The notes under the pieces are model-generated. The model was not told the origin of the DNA and did not search any database. It saw only the letters and a program-made list of their open reading frames with translations. DNA of 64,000 bases from Myotis daubentonii (taxonomy: Eukaryota > Chordata > Mammalia > Chiroptera > Vespertilionidae), in NCBI RefSeq assembly GCF_963259705.1, contig NC_081842.1, positions 34,561,796-34,625,795 of the forward strand, in the 5' to 3' direction. Below, piece by piece: positions 57,481-64,000 of this stretch (positions within the stretch are counted from its first letter, which is position 1; every line of letters begins with the position of its first letter). Position numbers and translations under genes: made by a program.

Positions 57481-57960
57481 GAGATACAAAGAGGAGTGGT
57501 TTTGGAGTTTGGTGTTTTGTTTTTTTTTAAATATATTTTATTGATTTTTTACAGAGAGGAAGGGAGAGAGATAGAGAGCTAGAAACATCGATGAGAGAGA
57601 AACATCGATCAGCTGCCTCCTGCACATCTCCCACTGGGGATGTGTTTGCAACCCAGGTACATGCCCTTGACCGGAATCGAACCCGGGACCCTTCAGTCCG
57701 CAGGCCGACGCTCTATCCACTGAGCCAAACCGGTTTCGGCGAGTTTGGTGTTTTAAACTTATTAAGTTTGAGATGGAAAGTGGAGATCTAGTGAAAATCA
57801 GTTTGTAATTGGCAACGATGTGTTGAATGGTGAAATTGTCTACAAAGAGGATATAGATAAGATGTCAATGGTGAAAACCTGGGTACACTCTCTAATATTT
57901 GAGGAGTAGTCTGAGGAAAAAACGAAGCCTGCAAATGAGAGGGTACTAGGGGAAAGGTAT
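57481..57960. repeat. Duplicated block, copy A (contains a Ves SINE)
   Basis: Begins GAGATACAAAGAGGAGTGGT. After the SINE it continues 'ttgagatggaaagtggagat' and 'tttgtaattggcaacgatgt' through 'gaggagtagtctgaggaa' to 'ctaggggaaaggta'. Copy B is at 58339-58594. Confidence 0.9.
57519..57740 (-). mobile_element. Young Ves SINE, minus strand, with target duplication
   Basis: Full-length near-consensus Ves with GGAATCGAACCCGGGACC and CCAAACCGGTTTCGGC head. A 14-bp duplication GAGTTTGGTGTTTT flanks it (57505-57518 and 57741-57754). It is absent from the paralogous copy at 58339. Confidence 0.97.
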
Positions 57961-58338
57961 TACAAAAGTCAAAGAAAGAAAGCTCCCAGAAAGGGAACTG
58001 TTCATCCTATGGATTGCCCTCAAGAAGTCAGCTTTGATAAGAGCTGAAACAATATCCACAGGAAAGAGCAACTATTTGAACTTCCCATGTTCTGAGTTCC
58101 CTTCAATCACAGGGCACAGAGGAGTAGTGCTTAGCTCACACCAAGAAAGCTAAGACCTCATTGTGAAGAGCTAGAAAAGAGCCTTCCAAGAATTCTCCAG
58201 GGCCAAGGATCTATGAGGTTTTCCTCTGAATCATATTTAAAAGTACAACTGAGAAGGAACATGTCGTCATCCAACTCTTGCCCAAAGTGGGTTGCCTGGG
58301 GTGGTAATGAGGTAGAGAGGTCTTTGAGGAGTGGACTG

Positions 58339-58594
58339 GAGATACAAAGAGGAGTGGTTTTGGAGTTTGGTGTTTTAAACATTAAATTTGAGATGAAAAG
58401 TGGAGATCCAGTGAAAATCAGTTTGTAATTGGCAACGATGTGTTGAATGGTGAAATTGTCTACAAATAGGATATAGATAAGATGTCAACGGAGAAACCTG
58501 GGTACACTCTCTAATATTTGAGGAGTAGTCTGGGGGAAAAAATAAAGCCCGCAAATGAGAGAGATGGAACCATACCGAGCACTAAGGGAAAGGT
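58339..58594. repeat. Duplicated block, copy B (SINE-free)
   Basis: Same sequence as copy A without the SINE ('ggagtttggtgttttaaaca', 'aattggcaacgatgtgttga', 'tctaatatttgaggagtagt'). It differs by scattered substitutions and an extra short segment near 58560. The content resembles decayed antisense L2. Confidence 0.9.
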
Positions 58595-58609
58595 GGGGGG
58601 ATAAATCCA

Positions 58610-59418
58610 TTGGCCAATCACAACAGCTACAGTGAAAAGTAATCAGCTGAGGAACTTCTGAAGAACCCTCAAACGGCTCCATGAACAAAGAGTTAGCTTT
58701 AAATGTATAACAGGATTAGACAGCATAACCCATTTTATGACTGCATTATTTAAATAAGAATGTTCTACCTTCCCTTTCTTAGCAGAAGAGGAGAGAGTAA
58801 AAAACACAGAAGACCACATTCTTTTCCTTGATGATAGGAGGCCTGTCCACAGTAGGAGAATCTTCAGTTTGATAAGAGTTCAGAGTTATTATTATTATTG
58901 GGGACAGGATTGTGATTTAGTGGATACTCTATTTGTGAGTTAAAGTGATTAGCTCTCTACTACCTACAAATAACCAGAAAAGTCATGGACTGTTTGGATT
59001 TTTATACTAGTAGTGGTAGAGGGGAGGGACTCCTCCACTGAATAAATGTAAAGGACAAGAGAACACAAAAATAAAGTTGTATTTTAATAATGTATAAGTC
59101 ATGCTAATTCGGCATGCTATTCCATGTTGTTAAATAAGATCTCAAGAGGGTGTGAGTGATGGAGTCCACATTTAGAGAAACTGACCTTGAAGAGCAAACT
59201 TTTACAAATGTGAAAGAGAAAAAGATGAAGGAAATAATAAGATTTAGTTGGAGAAGGGAGATATGAGAGAACAGAAATAAGTTGGGAGAATTGTGACCTG
59301 CTTGGTCCTATTTTTTTTCTGGGAAGTGATGAGCTTCCTTGGTGAAAGTTAAGAGTATGATGAGGTAGTGGGTAAATCGGAATACTGAAGAGACTGTTAG
59401 AGGCTGGGAATATTATAG
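58610..59418. other. Unique or very old sequence, nothing recognised
   Basis: A minus-strand frame of 115 codons at 59117-59464 has low-complexity Ser/Pro/Phe/Leu content and no recognisable identity. I treat it as chance. Confidence 0.4.
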
Positions 59419-59420
59419 AG

Positions 59421-59610
59421 CAATGGTTCTCAAAGAGTGATCTTTGGACTAAGAATGTCAACATCTCCCAGGAACTTGTTACAAATGCAATTTATCAGGC
59501 CCTAGCCAGACCTACTGAATCAAAAACCCTATGAATGGAGTCCAACAATCTGTGTTTTAACAAGCCTACCTGGTGATTCTCATGCACACTATAGAGTTTG
59601 AGAACCACTC
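59421..59610. mobile_element. MER5A-type hAT MITE
   Basis: Starts CAATGGTTCTCAAAG; 'ggaacttgttacaaatgcaa', 'agacctactgaatcaaaaac', 'caatctgtgttttaacaagc' and 'tggtgattctcatgcacact' follow; ends 'gtttgagaaccact'. This matches MER5A in order and full length. The 8-bp duplication is no longer clear. Confidence 0.9.
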
Positions 59611-59649
59611 TTAGAGTAGAATGGTTTAAAAGCATAATGGTTCTGTTTC

Positions 59650-59838
59650 CACCATAGCAGTCACTTACTGAGTGCTTTTTGCAAATTATTCAGCCTCTTG
59701 TGCCTCATTCTCTTCATCTGTAATATAAAGATATCTAATCACAACCAACTCATAGTATTCTTGTAAAATCTGTATGACTCAATGCATCTTCAGTCTTTAG
59801 AATAGTCTCTGGTATATTTAAAGTACTCAACAAATATT
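59650..59838 (+). mobile_element. MIR SINE, plus strand
   Basis: 'attattcagcctcttgtgcc', 'tcattctcttcatctgtaat', 'actcatagtattcttgtaaa' and 'tctctggtatatttaaagta' follow the MIR order. Confidence 0.75.
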
Positions 59839-59840
59839 AC

Positions 59841-60560
59841 TCTTTTTTATAGCAGCATAGTATTCCATTGTGTAGATGTACCACAGTTTTTAATCCACTC
59901 ATCTGCTGATGGGCATTTAGGCTGTTTCCAGATCTTAGCTATTGTAAATTGTGCTGCTATGAACATAGGGGTGCGTATGTCCTTTCTGATTGGTGTTTCT
60001 GTTTTCTTGGGACATATTCCTAGAAGTGGGATCACTGGGTCAAATGGCAGTTCTATTTTTAATATTTTGAGGAAACACCATACTGTTTACCACAGTGGCT
60101 GCACCACTCTGCATTCCTACCAGCAGTGCAAGAGGTTCCTTTTTGTCTGCCATTTGCAACAGCATGGATGGAACTGGAGAGCATTATGCTAAGCGAAATA
60201 AGCCAGTCAGAGAAATATAAATACCATATGATCTCACTCATTTTTGGAATATAATGAAGGTCATAAACTGATGAACAAAAATAGATACAGAGACAAAGAA
60301 GCACTGAAAAGACTGTCAAACTATAGTGGGAAGGCAGGAGAGGGTTGGCGGGGGGGGGGGGGGTAGGTAAGAGATCAACCAAAGGACTTCTATGCATGCA
60401 TATAAGCAAAACCAGTGGACACAGACACTGGGAGTAGGGGGGTGTGAGGCCATGTGCCGGGGGGAGGTCAATGGGGGGAAAAGGAGACATATGTACTACT
60501 ATTTGTAATACTTTAAACAATAAAAAATAAGAAATAAAAAATTAAAAAATAAATAAAATA
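59841..60560 (+). mobile_element. L1 3' end with 5' inversion (twin priming), plus strand
   Basis: 59841 to about 60146 is antisense L1 ORF2 C-terminus (compare 8319-8625). At about 60147 the strand flips, and 'catttgcaacagcatggatg' through 'gaaataagccagtcagagaa' continues as plus-strand ORF2 end, then a 3' UTR with a 14-G run (60350-60363), 'caaaggacttctatgcatgc', and an A-rich tail at about 60516-60560. The two arms meet at nearly the same L1 coordinate, as in twin priming. ORF2 is unusable. Confidence 0.92.
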
Positions 60561-60965
60561 TAAATTTAGAGATTCCCATGATCAGGTATGTTCTTCAATC
60601 CTTCTGGCTCACTTCTGGCTCTTCAACCTTCATACCATTGATTGAGATCCCTGGTCCATGACACAGATAAAGCTTAGAATCCTCCCCGCCCCCCCCAAAA
60701 AAAAGCTAATTATGCTTATTGTGGGAAAATAAAACAAAATAAAATGCCAAGTACCCCGTAAGACTTGGTAATTATGATTAATCTAGTGTGCTTGCTGTGC
60801 TTTGTGACATTTGCACCCCTAGTGGCATAGACTCATTGCTTTAATCCTTGCAACAAGACTCTGAGCCCAGGAACTGTGTTGTATTTTCCATTTTGCATGC
60901 AATGTCTTTAGCAGCAAAAGGCATAGGCTCAGGGGCTGTTTGACTAAAGAAATGGAGAAAGGAGC

Positions 60966-61187
60966 CCTCACTGGTTTGGCTCAGTGGATAGAGCTGCGAA
61001 CTGAAGGGTCTCGGGTTTGATTCCAGGCAAGGGCACATGCCCCTGTTGCTTGCTTGATCCCCAGTGAGGGGCATGCAGAAGGCAGCCAATCAATGATTCT
61101 CTCTCATCATTGATGTTTCTATCTCTCTCTCCCGCTCCCTTCCTCTCTGAAATCCATAAAAATTTATTATTTAAAGAAAAAAAGGAC
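60966..61187 (+). mobile_element. Ves SINE, plus strand, with target duplication
   Basis: Head CCTCACTGGTTTGGCTCAGT with a short deletion in the anticodon region, full body, and a tail ending in A-rich sequence. The 13-bp duplication TGGAGAAAGGAGC is at 60953-60965 and 61188-61200. Confidence 0.95.
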
Positions 61188-61200
61188 TGGAGAAAGGAGC

Positions 61201-62124
61201 TAAATAATGTGTGCAGAGTAATGCATATAGAATTAGTCAAACTGTATGAATTTTTAACAAATATGTGATAAATTTTTGAGAAGTGAAATTATGTTTTGAA
61301 ATTTTTGGAAACACTAAGTATTTCTTTGGAAAATAAATATTACTAGCAGACCATATCAAATATATTGGTCTGGCAAAGGACAATTTTTGTGTTAACTAGA
61401 GAAGCCTGGTTTCTAGGCATTTGAAAGAAAATGTCAATTCACATGGATTATTTTTTTATTTACTTAGATCTACATAGCTTCACTTTTTAAGTATTTAATG
61501 ATGTTTTCAGACTTATATCCTTGGATCTTAATGTTAACCACACAGATGCGTCCCCAGAAGATCTGTACTTGGTATCAGTGATAAAACTACATTTGAAAAT
61601 CTTCTATTTGTCTTTTTCAGGTTGCCCTCTAATAGGCTGGAAGTGTGTAATAAAATAACCTAATGACTACACCTAGAGAACTAAGCTCCATTCTAATTGT
61701 TTTTGATGCATGGGCTAGCAGGATAATTGATTGACACTAAGACCACTCAGTAAACAGCCAGCTAACAGAATTAGATAAATGAAAACATATGGTAATTACA
61801 ACTGTGCAGAACAATTTAGAATCTATAATGTAGCCTCTGGCTAAATAATCAAATGTCTGATCAAAGAGCGATTAGAGTTAATAAAAGTCTTATTGTGCGA
61901 TTAGGATTAAGAGAGGCTGAGAGATAAAATTGTAGGAGGGTGTTTTGTGAGAGATTTAGCTCATTTTTTAAAAGGTTTTGGTATTCTTAGCCATTAAACT
62001 TTTTTTTTTAAAGAGAGAACTATTGCATACATTTTTTAACATTGCTTAAGAAACGTTTAAGACTTTTTATACTGCGTTGGTATTTTTTTTTATAAAACAC
62101 ATGTACTTTTATTTAAATGAATCC
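61201..62124. other. AT-rich unique sequence, nothing recognised
   Basis: No repeat or coding signal that I can support. Confidence 0.5.
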
Positions 62125-62360
62125 TCAAACTTTGACTCATGCATTCATTTCACAAATAATTACTAACCACTTACTAAAAGCCAGGCTCTAAATAAAACAC
62201 TGTGTTGAAACACTACCTCTCACCTTCTCAGTAAAATAGTCACAAATCCTGACCTTTGAGATTAGGATTTGATGGAGAAGTAAAATATATTTATAAAAAT
62301 CTATGATGCAAGGTGTAGAGAAGCAGAAAGCCAAATAAGAGAGGGGCTAATAAAGTACAT
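62125..62360 (-). mobile_element. L2 3' end fragment, minus strand
   Basis: 'cattcatttcacaaataatt', 'actaaccacttactaaaagc' and 'caggctctaaataaaacact' form the antisense L2 terminus, followed by 'gtgtagagaagcagaaagcc' in the GA-rich L2 part. Confidence 0.6.
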
Positions 62361-63210
62361 GCAAAACTAAAAAGAAGTGATTACTTTTGCAGGGGCTCCA
62401 GAGAAAGCTTTAGGATTGCTTCCTAATTCTCAAAAGTTTGAATGATCTGCTACACATATTGGTAAAGATCAGAACATTTTGTTTTACAATACTCTATATG
62501 ACGGGCCCTATTTTATGTTTTGTCAGTTTGTGTGTGTTTTCTTTATCCTAATTAAAACTAAATACTTGATTTTATAGTCTCATTGTCTTATTGCCTAGAT
62601 GAGTGAAGCTAGAAGTAAAGCTGGAGTCATAAATCATAAATATTTGGCTATCCACTCTTATTTTGATTCAAGAACCAGTAACACTCTTCTCACATCGACC
62701 CTGAATATCTAATATCAGGTTGAGTGAGCTCAAAATGTACTGGTGACTCAGGGGACACCTCCCCAGAAAAATTAAAAACCAGTGGCAGGTGGATCACGTT
62801 TCCAGGACTCTGATTTCATGTGGTGCCAGCATCATGGAAATGGACTGTACCCACTTCAGAAGATGAGAATGTTACGTCTTCAGCCATCTTTAGATACGTC
62901 CATAGTTTTTTCCTCTGTGCCATGGGCTAAAAATAATCTTGTTTTTGACTCACAAATTTGGTGATTCATTGAAAGCAGAGAGTGAGTTCTCATGGACATT
63001 TGGGGCTCAACATTAGGGATCTCTTCCAAACCCCTTGCTCTGTGCCCCTCCACTCATTTCTGCCACCTCACTTTCCAATCAGTGAGGAGTAGTTGACTGG
63101 AGAAAGAGACTGGGAGGAAGAGAATGACAACACAGAATTATTGAATCACAAGGAGGTAACAGTTTGGTGCTATATAAGTCATGGGATAATATTAATTACA
63201 GAACAAAAAT
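62361..63210. other. Unique sequence, nothing recognised
   Basis: No gene or named repeat recognised. Confidence 0.45.
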
Positions 63211-63214
63211 ACAA

Positions 63215-63660
63215 TTGAAGTTTTCTTTTTTTTTCCACCTTTAAATAAATAGACTTTATTTTTTAGGGCAGTTTTAAGTTCACAGCAAAATTGAGGGGGA
63301 AGGTACAGAGAGTCCCATTAACCTCCTACCCCAACACAGGCAAAGCTTGCCCCACTGTCAACATCCCTCACCAGAGTGGCACATCTGTTATAATCAATGA
63401 AACATATTATCATCCAAAGTCCATCAGGGTCGTTCCCGATGGTGTGCAGTCTATGGGTTTGGACAAAGGTGTAGTGACATGTATCCACCATGACAGTATC
63501 ATGCAGAGCAGTTTCATTGCCCTAGAAATTTTCTGTGCTCTGCCTCTTCTTCCCCCCTTCCTCCCTAATGATTCTCCACTTCTTTGTGTGTGTCATGGAC
63601 CCCTTTGTCAGTCTGTTGAAGTCTTTGAACATCTTTTCTCAGATAACATTTTTAATGCAT
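63215..63660 (-). mobile_element. L1M 3' UTR fragment, minus strand
   Basis: 'gggcagttttaagttcacag', 'caaaattgagggggaaggta', 'caacatccctcaccagagtg', 'tatgggtttggacaaaggtg' and 'tagtgacatgtatccaccat' closely follow antisense L1M (L1MB/L1ME-age) 3' UTR. The 123-codon plus-strand frame here is a chance frame in this UTR. Confidence 0.88.
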
Positions 63661-63754
63661 AAAACACAATAAAATTGAAATACAAAATAATTAAAATTCA
63701 TAAACTGAAGTTATGAAAACATTTAAAAACAAAGTAATGTTAGTAATCTATTTG

Positions 63755-63760
63755 CTTCAT

Positions 63761-63803
<43 letters not shown>

Positions 63804-64000
63804 TTGTCTAAAGTTTTACATATGTCTCCTTTTTCCCCCGATTGCCCCCTTCCCCCGCCAGCCATTCCCACCCCAGGCAAGCCCCCATCACCCCAGTGTC
63901 TGTGTCCATTGCTTATGCTAATATGCATGCATATGAGTCCTTTAGTTGCTCTCTAATCCCCCCTCCCCTGCCATTTGCCTCTGGATCTATTCTTGTTCAT
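63755..64000 (-). mobile_element. L1 3' end, minus strand, cut by window edge
   Basis: An (ATTT)n tail at 63759-63804, then 3' UTR C-rich on the plus strand, then 'tgtccattgcttatgctaat' and 'atatgcatgcatatgagtcc', matching the L1 3' UTR at 7948-8180. The element continues beyond the window. Confidence 0.9.
63759..63804. repeat. (ATTT)n microsatellite on an L1 tail
   Basis: Uninterrupted TTTA units derived from the L1 poly(A). Confidence 0.95.

Noticed and set aside
59117..59464. 115-codon minus-strand open frame
   Set aside because: Low-complexity composition from a purine-rich strand, overlaps the start of MER5A, no recognisable domain.
60059..60520. 153-codon minus-strand open frame
   Set aside because: Read antisense through the inverted L1 junction and its G-rich 3' UTR; not an L1 protein frame over most of its length.
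63291..63662. 123-codon plus-strand open frame
   Set aside because: Lies in antisense L1M 3' UTR; the apparent coding is chance.

Overview
The window is mammalian nuclear DNA, almost certainly from a vesper bat (Vespertilionidae). The evidence is its repeats: more than ten tRNA-derived Ves-type SINEs, at least five HeliBat-type non-autonomous Helitrons with TC starts, CTAG-type ends and the terminal hairpin, a SPIN/URR1-like hAT element, a TTAA-flanked piggyBac-like element, bat-type L1 copies and a full-length half-L1 (HAL1). Ancient placental repeats (MIR, L2, MER5A, L1M/L1ME) lie underneath. The host DNA is AT-rich. I find no convincing host protein-coding gene, rRNA, functional tRNA or CRISPR array. 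The window reads as a gene desert or the inside of a very large intron.

Layout. 1-7.9 kb: AT-rich unique sequence with an old bat SINE, a hAT element with a near-complete 8-bp duplication, two Ves SINEs and a MIR. 7.9-11.8 kb: a 5'-truncated L1 on the minus strand whose ORF2 has one in-frame stop and several frameshifts, followed by a possible old LTR (11.8-12.5 kb). 12.5-24 kb: unique sequence with L2, MIR and hAT remnants and a GT/CA mirror microsatellite. 24.1-25.9 kb: two minus-strand Helitrons about 140 bp apart, the larger containing an 82-bp GC-rich hairpin minisatellite. 27.1 kb: a Tc1/mariner MITE. 31-33 kb: L1ME and MIRs. 35-36 kb: a Helitron and a piggyBac-like MITE. 38.8-39.4 kb: a SPIN-like element nested in an older hAT element, both with perfect 8-bp target duplications. 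42.3-43.4 kb: old L1M. 43.7-45.6 kb: full-length HAL1 with an intact 282-codon ORF1 and a 13-bp target duplication. 46-47.3 kb: two Helitrons joined end to end. 51.6-52.2 kb: a twin-primed L1 followed by a Helitron. 53.3-53.8 kb: a stop-free, CpG-retaining minus-strand stretch I could not identify. 56-61 kb: Ves SINEs, a duplicated L2-like block, MER5A, MIR and a second twin-primed L1. 63.2-64 kb: an L1M 3' UTR and the 3' end of a young L1 that runs off the window.

The only plausibly intact product is the HAL1 ORF1 protein. The Helitrons, MITEs and SINEs would all need enzymes made elsewhere in the genome. The main interest is the nesting order of elements, the Helitron tandem array, the palindromic Helitron minisatellite and the unidentified open frame near 53.5 kb. 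Family names come from recognition by eye, not from a database search.
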